DNA from: an uncultured Gemella sp.
GTDB lineage: Bacteria; Bacillota; Bacilli; Staphylococcales; Gemellaceae
NCBI GenBank assembly: GCA_947254465.1
Contig: CAMYEU010000056.1
Coordinates: 1-8,960 of the forward strand
Direction: 5' to 3'
Length of the DNA: 8,960 bases
Within the stretch, counting starts at the first letter, position 1; each line of letters starts with the position of its first letter. Both the position numbers and the translations under genes were made by a program. Below, in pieces: positions 1-6,301 of the stretch. A model generated the notes under the pieces. That model saw nothing but the letters and a program-made list of their open reading frames with translations. It made no database searches and was not told the DNA's origin.

Positions 1-47
1 GAGATCCTGAGATGTCTCGTGGGCTCGGAGATGTGTATAAGAGACAG
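1..47. other. Nextera Read 2 / i7 adapter (artificial sequence)
   Basis: This is not genomic DNA. Positions 14-47 are exactly the 34-base Illumina Nextera Read 2 transposon adapter, ending in the 19-base Tn5 mosaic end AGATGTGTATAAGAGACAG at 29-47. Before it, 1-5 (GAGAT) match the end of the P7 primer, and 6-13 (CCTGAGAT) sit where the 8-base i7 index belongs. From memory this is the primer-strand form of index N715 (ATCTCAGG). Genomic sequence starts at 48. This end should be trimmed before annotation. Confidence 0.97.
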
Positions 48-757
48 ATATTATCTTTTTCAAACAATAATACCACAGTAGAACCAAACTCAAAGTATCC
101 TAATTCTTCACCTTTTTTTACATAAATACTCTCGTATGTAGGAATAATAGAATTCACATTTTGAGCACCTACAGGTATCATTGTATAATTAATTTTTCCA
201 TTAAGTTTATACACTTGTCTATAATTATAGCTTAGAATATTATCTCCCAATTCCAGACCTAGATTATTAACTGGATATGAATATTTACCTAAACTATAAG
301 CATCCTTTACCTGACTATTCATCGGGAAGTGAATGCGATGATAATTTCTTGGACTAAGATATATTATCAGATATATACCATCCTTATATTTATCAGCAAG
401 TTCACTATCCCCTACTAAAGTTTGAACATTATAAACTTGACTTTTCACAACGAATGTACTATCTTCACCTATAACACCTACCTCTGAAATAATACCATCA
501 GTAGGACTTACTAACGAGTCTTCATCCTGATTAATTGGTCGAGCATCGGGACGTAATTTTCTAATAAAGAACTCATTAAGATTTTTAAAATCATCAATCT
601 CATCTAAAATTTCATCAGTATTAATATCATAAACTTTAGCAAAAGGCTGTATCATTAATCTACTTAAATTAGACTTAGTTAATTTTTTTAGAGCCTTAGA
701 ACTCATATCACCATTTGTTAATTCAACACAAAGCTGAAACATTTTCTTTTTTAACAT
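48..757 (-). CDS. psd: Phosphatidylserine decarboxylase (3' truncated by insert end)
   Basis: It decarboxylates phosphatidylserine to phosphatidylethanolamine at the membrane, the last step of PE synthesis. My reading of the minus strand gives 236 complete residues from ATG 757, preceded by AAGGAG at 764-769 with a 6-base spacer. Visible family motifs are FFIRKLRP (63-70), SPTDG (84-88, catalytic Asp87), LSPRNYHRIHFP (134-145, His140/His143), PVGAQNVNSI (195-204) and FGSTVVLLFE (224-233). Ser226 of GST is the self-cleavage site that yields the beta chain and the alpha chain with its N-terminal pyruvoyl group. The Asp-His-Ser triad is therefore all present, and only a short C-terminal tail of the alpha chain is lost where the adapter begins at 47. 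The N-terminal third (1-60), rich in Lys and Asp, resembles the longer Firmicute/Clostridial-type enzymes. No pssA is visible; it would lie outside the window. The gene is read divergently from the TetR-type gene. Confidence 0.93.
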
Positions 758-935
758 ACCCGTCTCCTTATTAAATATCATGTTTTATTTTACTATAAAA
801 ATCTATTAAATACAAATGTTGAAAGGGGAAATCAAAAAATCAATAATATCCAGTAATAAAATTCATTTTTTTTATTTTTCAATAATTATTATATTATTTT
901 ATTCAATTCACACTTAAAAATACACATAAAATTAT

Positions 936-964
936 ATTCTATAACTATACAAAAATACTATCAA
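936..964 (-). promoter_or_regulatory. Candidate sigma-A promoter for psd
   Basis: On the minus strand, TTGATA (964-959) is followed by a 17-base spacer and TAGAAT (941-936). It would give a leader of about 170 bases before the psd ATG. The match is moderate and the surroundings are very AT-rich, so this is only a candidate. Confidence 0.3.
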
Positions 965-970
965 CAATAC

Positions 971-986
971 ATTTGTATATTCAAAT
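971..986. repeat. Imperfect 16-bp palindrome, possible regulator operator
   Basis: ATTTGTATATTCAAAT reads as arms ATTTG/CAAAT with symmetric AT..AT inside (14 of 16 positions symmetric). It lies about 28 bases upstream of the -35 of the TetR-type gene and next to the candidate psd -35, where an autoregulatory operator would be expected. In AT-rich DNA this could be chance. Confidence 0.25.
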
Positions 987-1013
987 ATATTAGAAAATTT
1001 TTATTTTATATCG

Positions 1014-1042
1014 TTGATTTTAATAATATAAAATTGTATAAT
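1014..1042 (+). promoter_or_regulatory. Sigma-A promoter of the TetR-type regulator
   Basis: TTGATT (1014-1019), a 17-base spacer and a consensus TATAAT (1037-1042) lie 35 bases upstream of the ATG at 1078. This is the best-placed promoter in the divergent region. Confidence 0.65.
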
Positions 1043-1077
1043 ATAATTATAATATATAAGCAAGGGAGTGAATCGAC

Positions 1078-1701
1078 ATGACGTTAAATAATAAAGTCAA
1101 AGAAAATATTATATTAACAACTGTCCAAAACGTTTGAACTAAGGGCTATTCTCTGACAAGTGTTCAGGATATAATAAAAAAGGCTAAGGCCCCTAAAGGA
1201 AGCGTTTATTACTATTTTCCTAAAGGAAAAGATGAAATTTATCTAGAGGCACTAGATAAAATTAACAGTAATGTAAAAAAAGAATTCAAAACAATTTCTC
1301 CAAAACTAGGGACTTTAGAGGAATATTTAACAAATGTTTTTGATCTCTTTATATCAAAAGGTAAAGCATGCAAACAAAGTGGTTTTTCACTGACATTATT
1401 AGCAATGGAAACTGCAGAGCTTTCTCCAATAATCGCAGAAAAATGTAGTGATGTATTAGAAAATTGGCGTTTATTACTCGCTGATGGGCTATTTGACAGA
1501 AATATTCCAGAAGATGTATGTAATCCAGTCAGTGAGTGGCTATTTACTAGTATTCAAGGCGCGTTAACCGCAAACAGAATCCACAAAGATGAAGCTTTTC
1601 TTTTTAATATAAAATCTTCAATAAAATTTGTTTCTACAGCCTCTCCTGAAACACTTAGAGAAGTATTCTCTAAGTCAGATGAAGACGAAGTTGTCGCATA
1701 A
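1078..1701 (+). pseudogene. TetR/AcrR-family regulator, LmrA/YxaF type, interrupted by in-frame TGA
   Basis: Reading from ATG 1078 gives a 207-codon frame of normal TetR length, with one internal stop, TGA at 1135-1137 (codon 20). Otherwise it is intact. The N-terminal helix-turn-helix is recognisable: residues 11-18 before the stop, then TKGYSLTSVQDIIKKA (21-36) and the LmrA-like APKGSVYYYFPKGKDEIY (38-55). The C-terminal ligand and dimer domain includes KACKQSGFSLTLLAMETAEL, typical of the LmrA/YxaF subgroup, whose members repress drug-efflux genes. The promoter and ribosome binding site (AAGGGAG, 9 bases before ATG) look sound. The stop falls in helix 1 at a variable position and is one substitution away from TTA, TCA, AGA, CGA, GGA or TGG. 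An ATG at 1405 opens a 98-residue tail, but it lacks the DNA-binding domain and has no clear ribosome binding site, so I do not treat it as a separate gene. This is either a recent natural inactivation or a single base error. Confidence 0.85.
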
Positions 1702-1748
1702 AAAATACTCTCTACCAAAAATTAAACATTATGGTAGGGAGTATTTTT
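1701..1748. terminator. Bidirectional intrinsic terminator between the TetR-type gene and the haemoglobin gene
   Basis: A 16-bp stem pairs AAAAATACTCTCTACC (1701-1716) with GGTAGGGAGTATTTTT (1733-1748), with one G-U wobble and a 16-base loop. The T-run on the right and the A-run on the left make it usable from both strands. It starts at the last base of the TetR-type stop codon and ends four bases before the stop of the convergent gene. Confidence 0.9.
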
Positions 1749-1751
1749 ATT

Positions 1752-2111
1752 TTAAATTGTATTTATCATTTGCATTGTTAAAGAATTAATTTTTTGGTTA
1801 AAAAATTTTTTTATCGCAGGATCAATATCCAATCTATCTAATGCCAACTCAAAGTCTTCTAACCAATATTTCGCTTCCTTAATAGAAATAGGAAGTTTCA
1901 TATGCTTTTTTCTTAAATCGGGTGTCGCAAAGATAGAATGACCTGGTTCCCCTAAGAACAATCTAAAAAATTTCTTTTGTTCAATTTTAATCTTATCAAA
2001 TCCTTCAGTAAATAATAGATTTATTCTATCATCATTGGGAATAATATCATCATACATGTACATAACCAATTCATCAATTTTCTCTTCTCCAATTTGTTCA
2101 TACAGGTTCAT
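1752..2111 (-). CDS. yjbI: Group II truncated haemoglobin (YjbI/GlbO-like)
   Basis: This is a 119-residue 2-on-2 globin, expected to bind haem and O2 or NO in the cytoplasm, with roles in oxygen or nitrosative chemistry inferred from the family. Family signatures are MNLYEQIGEEKIDELV (1-16), YDDIIPNDDRI (20-30), FDKIKIEQKKFFRLFLGEPG (38-57), LRKKHMKLPI (66-75) with proximal haem ligand His70, KYWLEDFELALD (81-92) with the conserved group II Trp83, and the C-terminal helix ending MINTI. Length matches the family. The ATG at 2111 is chosen because GGAGG (2121-2117) lies 5 bases before it. An upstream in-frame GTG at 2123 overlaps that ribosome binding site and would add MEEF, so it is unlikely to be the start. 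The gene stands alone and converges on the TetR-type gene. In Bacillus the homologue lies near yjbH/spx, which are not seen here. Confidence 0.9.
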   Translation of the reverse strand: MNLYEQIGEEKIDELVMYMYDDIIPNDDRINLLFTEGFDKIKIEQKKFFRLFLGEPGHSIFATPDLRKKHMKLPISIKEAKYWLEDFELALDRLDIDPAIKKFFNQKINSLTMQMINTI

Positions 2112-2162
2112 AAATTCCTCCACAATTTATTCATATTTTTTTCACTTTTTGTCCTTATTTAT

Positions 2163-2191
2163 ATTAAACTACATTACTAACTATTTTTCAA
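2163..2191 (-). promoter_or_regulatory. Candidate promoter of the truncated haemoglobin gene
   Basis: On the minus strand, TTGAAA (2191-2186), a 17-base spacer and TTTAAT (2168-2163) lie about 50 bases upstream of the ATG at 2111. The -10 is imperfect and the region is AT-rich. The rest of the gap up to 2290 shows nothing else I can support. Confidence 0.4.
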
Positions 2192-2290
2192 TTAAAACGA
2201 TTAAATTATGAATAGTATTCTTCTTCATTATTAAATTATATTATATCTATAGAATTCGATTAATTTAGTGAAAATATAATTTTATAAAAT

Positions 2291-2330
2291 AAAAGCGTAG
2301 TCTAGGTCATAGCCTATTCTACGCTTTTTT
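2291..2330 (-). terminator. Intrinsic terminator downstream of metK
   Basis: A 10-bp stem pairs CTACGCTTTT (2319-2328) with AAAAGCGTAG (2291-2300). The inner part (AGGCTATGACCT on the minus strand) can extend the pairing. On the minus strand the hairpin is followed by TTTTATTTTAT. It begins 3 bases after the metK stop. The T-rich plus-strand side could let it work in the other direction too. Confidence 0.9.
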
Positions 2331-2332
2331 TA

Positions 2333-3514
2333 TTATTTAAGTAATTTTTTGAATGCTTCTACTTTGTCAGTTCTTTCCCAAGTAAATTCTACATCTTCAC
2401 GTCCAAAATGTCCGTAAGCTGCTGTTTTCTTGAAGATTGGTTTTCTTAAATCTAAAGTTTCAATAATTCCATTTGGTGTTAAACGGAATTCTTCTTTAAT
2501 AGTTTTAACGATATCCCCTTCGTCAACTTTTGATGTGCCAAATGTTTCTACAAAAATTGATACTGGATGAGCCACTCCAATTGCGTAAGCTAATTGAACT
2601 TCAGCTTTATCACAGATACCACTAGCTACGATGTTTTTAGCGATATATCTAGCCATATAAGCTCCAGACCTATCTACTTTAGTAGCATCTTTACCACTAA
2701 ATGCTCCACCACCGTGACGTGAGAATCCACCGTATGTATCAACGATAATTTTACGTCCTGTTAGTCCAGCATCACCAACTGGTCCACCAATTACGAATCT
2801 TCCTGTTGGGTTGATGAAATACTTAGTATTTTCATCTAATAAACCTTTATCTAGACATGGCTCAATTACATGTTTTTTAATATCTGCATGAATTTGTTCT
2901 TGACTTACATCTGCATCGTGTTGTGTAGAAACTACAATTGTATCAATTCTATTAACTTTATGATTTACATCATATTCGATTGTCACTTGTACTTTTCCAT
3001 CTGGACCTAAGTATGAAAGAGTTCCATTTTTTCTAACTTCTGCTAATTGTTTAGAAAGTTTTTGACTTAGATAAATTGGTAGTGGCATAAATGTCGGTGT
3101 TTCGTTAGTTGCGAATCCAAACATAAGACCTTGGTCTCCTGCGCCTACTTCATTCTCTTCTTTTTGTTGTTTTGTTTCTAATGAATTATCAACCCCAAGA
3201 GCGATGTCTGGAGATTGTTTATCTAATCCAACAAGAACTGAGATATGATCACCTGAGTATCCTTTATTAGGATCAGTATAACCAATTTCATTAATTGTAT
3301 CACGTACAATTTGTTGGAAGTCAACGTTCGCTGTTGTTGAAACTTCTCCTACAAGTACTGCTAATCCTGTATTTACACAAGTTTCACAAGCTACACGACC
3401 GTATGGGTCTTGCTCTAAAATTGCATCTAAAATCGCATCTGAAACTTGGTCAGCGATTTTATCTGGGTGTCCTTCTGTAACTGATTCTGATGTGAATAAA
3501 TATGTTTTGCTCAT
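2333..3514 (-). CDS. metK: S-adenosylmethionine synthetase
   Basis: It makes S-adenosylmethionine from methionine and ATP, releasing phosphate and pyrophosphate, in the cytoplasm as a tetramer. The 393 residues are full family length. Visible motifs are GHPDKIADQVSDAILD (15-30) with the ATP-binding His16 and metal-binding Asp18, the signature GAGDQG (124-129), and the P-loop-like GGGAFSGKD (268-276) followed by the conserved KVDRSGAYMARY. The three-fold domain repeat is intact to the C-terminus. AGGAG precedes the ATG by 7 bases. The gene is monocistronic, with its own promoter, a SAM-I riboswitch with attenuator in its leader (3588-3729), and a terminator just after the stop. SAM, its product, is therefore expected to shut off its transcription. 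The upstream bPH2 operon has no visible terminator, so read-through transcripts would also have to pass the riboswitch. Confidence 0.98.
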   Translation of the reverse strand: MSKTYLFTSESVTEGHPDKIADQVSDAILDAILEQDPYGRVACETCVNTGLAVLVGEVSTTANVDFQQIVRDTINEIGYTDPNKGYSGDHISVLVGLDKQSPDIALGVDNSLETKQQKEENEVGAGDQGLMFGFATNETPTFMPLPIYLSQKLSKQLAEVRKNGTLSYLGPDGKVQVTIEYDVNHKVNRIDTIVVSTQHDADVSQEQIHADIKKHVIEPCLDKGLLDENTKYFINPTGRFVIGGPVGDAGLTGRKIIVDTYGGFSRHGGGAFSGKDATKVDRSGAYMARYIAKNIVASGICDKAEVQLAYAIGVAHPVSIFVETFGTSKVDEGDIVKTIKEEFRLTPNGIIETLDLRKPIFKKTAAYGHFGREDVEFTWERTDKVEAFKKLLK

Positions 3515-3587
3515 TTTTTTCTCCTAAAATATTTTTGTCTGATATTAATACAAATCTCCTCTAAATCCTTAATATCTTTTAAATTAT

Positions 3588-3625
3588 AAAATAAAGACCT
3601 TATCTCATAGACAAGGCCTTTATTT
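3588..3625 (-). terminator. Attenuator (intrinsic terminator) of the metK riboswitch
   Basis: On the minus strand, AAAGGCCTTGTCT (3621-3609) pairs with AGATAAGGTCTTT (3605-3593) around the triloop ATG. A/T pairs extend the stem outward and UUUUAU follows. The 5' arm CCTTGTC (3616-3610) is complementary to GATGAGG (3636-3630), the 3' strand of aptamer helix P1, which gives the classic antiterminator. With SAM bound, P1 is held closed and this hairpin should stop transcription before metK. Confidence 0.88.
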
Positions 3626-3629
3626 ATTA

Positions 3630-3729
3630 CCTCATCGTTCAAAGTAAACTTTGCTAAGGAAAGCACCTTAATCAATTGATTAGGTTGCCGGAGTTCAACG
3701 GGCCTTATCCCTCACTCACTCTTGATAAG
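3630..3729 (-). ncRNA. SAM-I (S-box) riboswitch aptamer in the metK leader
   Basis: The minus strand matches the S-box consensus. P1 is closed by CTTATC (3729-3724) and GATGAG (3636-3631). CAAGAGTGAGTGAGGGAT gives the kink-turn region. GGCCCGTTGAACTCCGGCAA (3705-3686) carries the conserved core GGCCC-UUGAA-CCGGCAACC. CTAATCAATTGATTAAGGTG forms the P3 arm, and GCAAAGTTTACTTTG (3653-3639) the P4 hairpin. It binds S-adenosylmethionine in the nascent transcript and lowers metK expression through the attenuator next to it. It sits about 23 bases downstream of the predicted transcription start. The class is identified from consensus motifs and helices read by eye, and the downstream gene agrees with it. 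Confidence 0.95.
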
Positions 3730-3758
3730 TATTTATATTTCTTTTATCAGCATATTAG

Positions 3759-3787
3759 ATTTTAATACACTTTATGTTATTTGTCAA
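3759..3787 (-). promoter_or_regulatory. Sigma-A promoter of metK
   Basis: A consensus TTGACA (3787-3782), a 17-base spacer and TAAAAT (3764-3759) lie on the minus strand directly upstream of the riboswitch. The start point would be near 3752. The -35 lies within 20 bases of the stop codon of the upstream YdbS-type gene. Confidence 0.8.
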
Positions 3788-3803
3788 ATGATAAAGTACA
3801 AAA

Positions 3804-4295
3804 TTAATATTCAATATTATATTTACTTCTTTCTTTAAGAATTTTCTCCTTCAGCTTCTCCGCTTCTTCAATAGGCAAACAATCAATCGATAATCTGCTA
3901 TATATCCCTGTTACTTGTATATTGGCTAATTTAAACTTATTTAAAATAGGTCCCGTATTTATAGTAACATCTTGAATAGTATTATACGGCAAAGTTTTCT
4001 TACTCTTGAAAAGTACCCCTTCAACTTCCGACACACCCATTTCGTCTACTTCATAAGAATAATTTCTAATTACTAAAGGTGGGATAACTAAAGCGACTAG
4101 AGCATATATCGTTAATATTACTAATATACCTAGACCTAGGAACTTATAATTTATTTCAGTTTTAAAATAATCATATACACTTTTACCAATAACTGGTGAT
4201 AATAGAACTAGAGCATATATCCCAAAGTGTATTCTCAAATATTGTATAGACCTTTGTGGTAAATTACGTGATTTTTTTTCAAATATTCTATTCAT
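3804..4295 (-). CDS. ydbS: YdbS-type bPH2 (DUF304) membrane protein
   Basis: This 163-residue protein has the layout of Bacillus subtilis YdbS: a cytoplasmic N-terminus, two membrane segments (about 20-40 and 51-76), then one bacterial pleckstrin-homology-like domain (about 78-155). The bPH2 core is visible as YEVDEMGVSEVEGVLF (81-96), LPYNTIQDVTINTGPILNKF (102-121), FKLANIQVTG (121-130) and the end helix IEEAEKLKEKILKE. In B. subtilis ydbS-ydbT belongs to the sigma-W envelope-stress regulon and contributes to resistance to antimicrobials made by other Bacilli; the molecular activity is not known. It is the last gene of the operon. Its ATG overlaps the end of the ydbT-type gene by 8 bases, after GGAGG, which suggests translational coupling. 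No terminator is visible after it. Confidence 0.85.
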   Translation of the reverse strand: MNRIFEKKSRNLPQRSIQYLRIHFGIYALVLLSPVIGKSVYDYFKTEINYKFLGLGILVILTIYALVALVIPPLVIRNYSYEVDEMGVSEVEGVLFKSKKTLPYNTIQDVTINTGPILNKFKLANIQVTGIYSRLSIDCLPIEEAEKLKEKILKERSKYNIEY

Positions 4296-5787
4296 AACCT
4301 ACCTCCGATACAATAAAATCTCTCTCTAATTTTTCTTTATATCCTTTATCATAATATTTCAACTTAATATCTGAGTTTACTCCAATAGAATTTATCGCTA
4401 GATGAGATAGGTCTCTTTTTTTCATAAAATAGTTTGTTCTACTATTTATAGTTCCTACTTTTTTCACCTTAATAAATTCTGTTATTATTGTTAATTGTCT
4501 CATAAATGTATTCTTAAAGTAATGTCTATCATATGAAAGTTCATTATATTTCAACATATAGTTTTTCACTAAAATACTATACGAAACTAAGACAAGATAA
4601 AGAGCAATCGAACTTAAAACTTTATACTCTAACTTCAAATCAATATTAGCGAAATATAAAATCGCAAATACTATTATCAGTAGAGGGCTACAATTAAACA
4701 AACTCCAACGATACATCGCCACTCTTGCCTTACCTTGTATTTTTTCACTCTCTAAGCTATCATAGTGATTTAAGTCTATTCCTAGATTATTTTTCACAAA
4801 ATTCTGTGCAAAATCCTTTTTTACCAAAGGTAAGACATCTATCGTAGATTTTTGCTCACTTAAATCTTCCGATACATTATTAGTCAAAGTCTCAACAGAT
4901 AATTTCGCTAGCCCAAAGAATCTATAACGTAACGGATATATTAATTTTACACTTTGAATTCTATCAATATCAATAACCAATGATTTTTTCGTTAAGAGTC
5001 CATATTTACACAGTAGATTATGATCTTTTGTCGTAAGGATAAAGTTGTAATATTTTATAATCGTAAAAATAATTGATGCTAATACTACTAAAATCATGAA
5101 AATTCCAATTATTATAAATAAGGCTGTTATATTCCCTGCAACTGATTCAGCATTTTTTTCAAGAAGTTCATCAAAGTAAGCTTCATTATCAAAAATAATC
5201 TTAAATACATCTCGAATCTTATCATTTAAGGCAAGTATTAATCCTAAAGCTGCAAAGAACCTAACTCGTAATAACCCATAAAATGCAAGGTCTTTTACAG
5301 ACAATCGTAGTATTTCTCTTTGAATCTCTTCTTCCGTATTCTCGCGAACTACAGTAGTATCTTCATCGCGTTTTAAATCTCTTAATATATCGATTAAATT
5401 TAATGCGACTTCCTTTTTTAGAGGTTTTATCCTAATCTTACCTCCAACAAGATTAATATCTACAGAAAGCAGATTAAAAGCCTGGTACAATACATTGGAA
5501 CTCATATCGATTGACTGGATATTTTCAAGATTTATATTTTTTGCTTCTTTATTTATTATTCCTTTTGTGTAAATTAATGCCCCATCGCGAACTTCGTAAC
5601 TTTTTAAGAAATAATCAAATATACCTATTACTATTAGTAGAAGAATCCCTGCCAAAACTAGTAAATAATATTTCCAGTTTTGCTCTTTTAATGCCAGAAT
5701 CATAAAAATACCAAACAATCTAAATCCTGTAATTACTGTATCCATAATAACCATAGGATGTACTCTATTCTTTTTAATATTATTCAT
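4288..5787 (-). CDS. ydbT: YdbT-type membrane protein with three bPH2 units
   Basis: At 499 residues it matches the roughly 490-residue B. subtilis YdbT. It reads as three repeats of a membrane hairpin followed by a bPH2/DUF304 domain: membrane about 12-34 and 39-61, PH 63-137; membrane about 170-188 and 216-246, PH 248-335; membrane about 363-381 and 388-410, PH 411-480. Conserved PH strands show as INLENIQSIDMSSNVLYQAF (85-104) and IDIDRIQSVKLIYPLRYRFF (272-291). The third copy is more divergent. An acidic linker (138-160) follows the first PH unit. The ribosome binding site AGGAGG lies 8 bases before the ATG. Both flanking genes overlap it by 8 bases, so the three products are probably made together and may form one complex at the membrane. 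The function is inferred only from the ydbST antimicrobial-resistance role in Bacillus. Confidence 0.85.
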   Translation of the reverse strand: MNNIKKNRVHPMVIMDTVITGFRLFGIFMILALKEQNWKYYLLVLAGILLLIVIGIFDYFLKSYEVRDGALIYTKGIINKEAKNINLENIQSIDMSSNVLYQAFNLLSVDINLVGGKIRIKPLKKEVALNLIDILRDLKRDEDTTVVRENTEEEIQREILRLSVKDLAFYGLLRVRFFAALGLILALNDKIRDVFKIIFDNEAYFDELLEKNAESVAGNITALFIIIGIFMILVVLASIIFTIIKYYNFILTTKDHNLLCKYGLLTKKSLVIDIDRIQSVKLIYPLRYRFFGLAKLSVETLTNNVSEDLSEQKSTIDVLPLVKKDFAQNFVKNNLGIDLNHYDSLESEKIQGKARVAMYRWSLFNCSPLLIIVFAILYFANIDLKLEYKVLSSIALYLVLVSYSILVKNYMLKYNELSYDRHYFKNTFMRQLTIITEFIKVKKVGTINSRTNYFMKKRDLSHLAINSIGVNSDIKLKYYDKGYKEKLERDFIVSEVGYE

Positions 5788-6280
5788 CTTTATACCTCCT
5801 ATAGTTAAGATTATTTTCTAGTATTTTTAACAGTAAGTTTTCTAACTGTTCTACATCCTTTTTAGAAACATAGAAGCCTAATTTTTCCGAACCTGTGTTT
5901 ATACTAATCTTGTAAATATTGAACTTTTTTGATATTACATTTTGTTTAATTGTATAATCTAGTATATTTCTAAGCGGTGCTACTTTCTCCAACTTAAAAA
6001 ATGTGTACATTAATGTTGAAGCTAATTTAAAATGTTCATCTGTAATTTCAAAAAACGTATTGTACTCATATTTGTCTCTTAACAATATTACAACACACTG
6101 ATTTAAAAGCGTTAATCCTACTAAACTTATCCATAGTATGAGGTAGGTATTTACACCAAAAACCTCTTCAAACTTTGTAAATTTAAAAATTATAGAACCC
6201 AGAATAATACCAGTTAGACTTATTGTCCAATCAATAAAGAAGCTATAATTTATGGATATTCTTCCTATATATTTCCTCAT
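5780..6280 (-). CDS. Small divergent bPH2-like membrane protein, third member of the cassette
   Basis: This is a 166-residue protein with two membrane segments (about 14-34 and 44-67) and a soluble C-terminal domain. The soluble part fits a degenerate bPH2 fold: YNTFFEITDEHFKLASTL (73-90), LEKVAPLRNILDYTIKQNVI (97-116), KKFNIYKISINTG (118-130) and a final helix EQLENLLLKILENN. The order of membrane hairpin, strand with loop, a phrase like 'plrnIldytikqn' and an amphipathic end helix is the same as in YdbS, but conserved residues such as the GP after the strand are missing. The B. subtilis locus has only two genes, so this is an extra or highly diverged copy. The ribosome binding site GGGGAGGAG is very strong. 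It lies 21 bases after the hydrolase gene and overlaps the ydbT-type gene by 8 bases. Confidence 0.7.
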   Translation of the reverse strand: MRKYIGRISINYSFFIDWTISLTGIILGSIIFKFTKFEEVFGVNTYLILWISLVGLTLLNQCVVILLRDKYEYNTFFEITDEHFKLASTLMYTFFKLEKVAPLRNILDYTIKQNVISKKFNIYKISINTGSEKLGFYVSKKDVEQLENLLLKILENNLNYRRYKDE

Positions 6281-6301
6281 AAAACTCCTCCCCTTTTATC
6301 A

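Larger units (their letters stand above)
758..1077. other. AT-rich divergent intergenic region between psd and the TetR-type gene
   Basis: These 320 bases carry no convincing ORF or RNA gene. They hold the psd ribosome binding site (764-769), a weak candidate psd promoter (936-964), a short dyad (971-986), and a good plus-strand promoter (1014-1042) plus ribosome binding site (AAGGGAG, 1062-1068) for the regulator. The stretch from 780 to 930 is A/T-rich with no clear secondary structure. Promoter calls in DNA this AT-rich are prone to chance matches. Confidence 0.7.

Noticed and set aside
1..47. Transposon end (Tn5 mosaic end) as a natural mobile element
   Set aside because: The 19-bp ends match Tn5, but the adjoining bases are Nextera adapter and index sequence, so this is library-derived and not an insertion sequence.
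860..1060. Possible replication origin or AT-rich unwinding element
   Set aside because: The stretch is very AT-rich, but I saw no DnaA-box cluster (TTATCCACA) or iterons, and the neighbours are not dnaA or rep genes.
1135..1137. TGA read as tryptophan (alternative code)
   Set aside because: Intact genes such as metK (FTWERTD) and the haemoglobin use TGG for Trp, and no intact gene in the window has internal TGA.
1405..1701. Separate 98-residue gene starting at ATG 1405
   Set aside because: It is in frame with the TetR-type gene, has no ribosome binding site and encodes only the C-terminal ligand domain; it is better described as part of the interrupted gene.
3295..3480. Plus-strand 61-codon open frame
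   Set aside because: It lies wholly inside metK on the opposite strand, has low-complexity composition and no ribosome binding site; it is a shadow of metK.
5511..5705. Plus-strand 64-codon open frame
   Set aside because: It is antisense to the membrane-coding part of the ydbT-type gene, with Leu-rich content from the complementary codons and no initiation signal.
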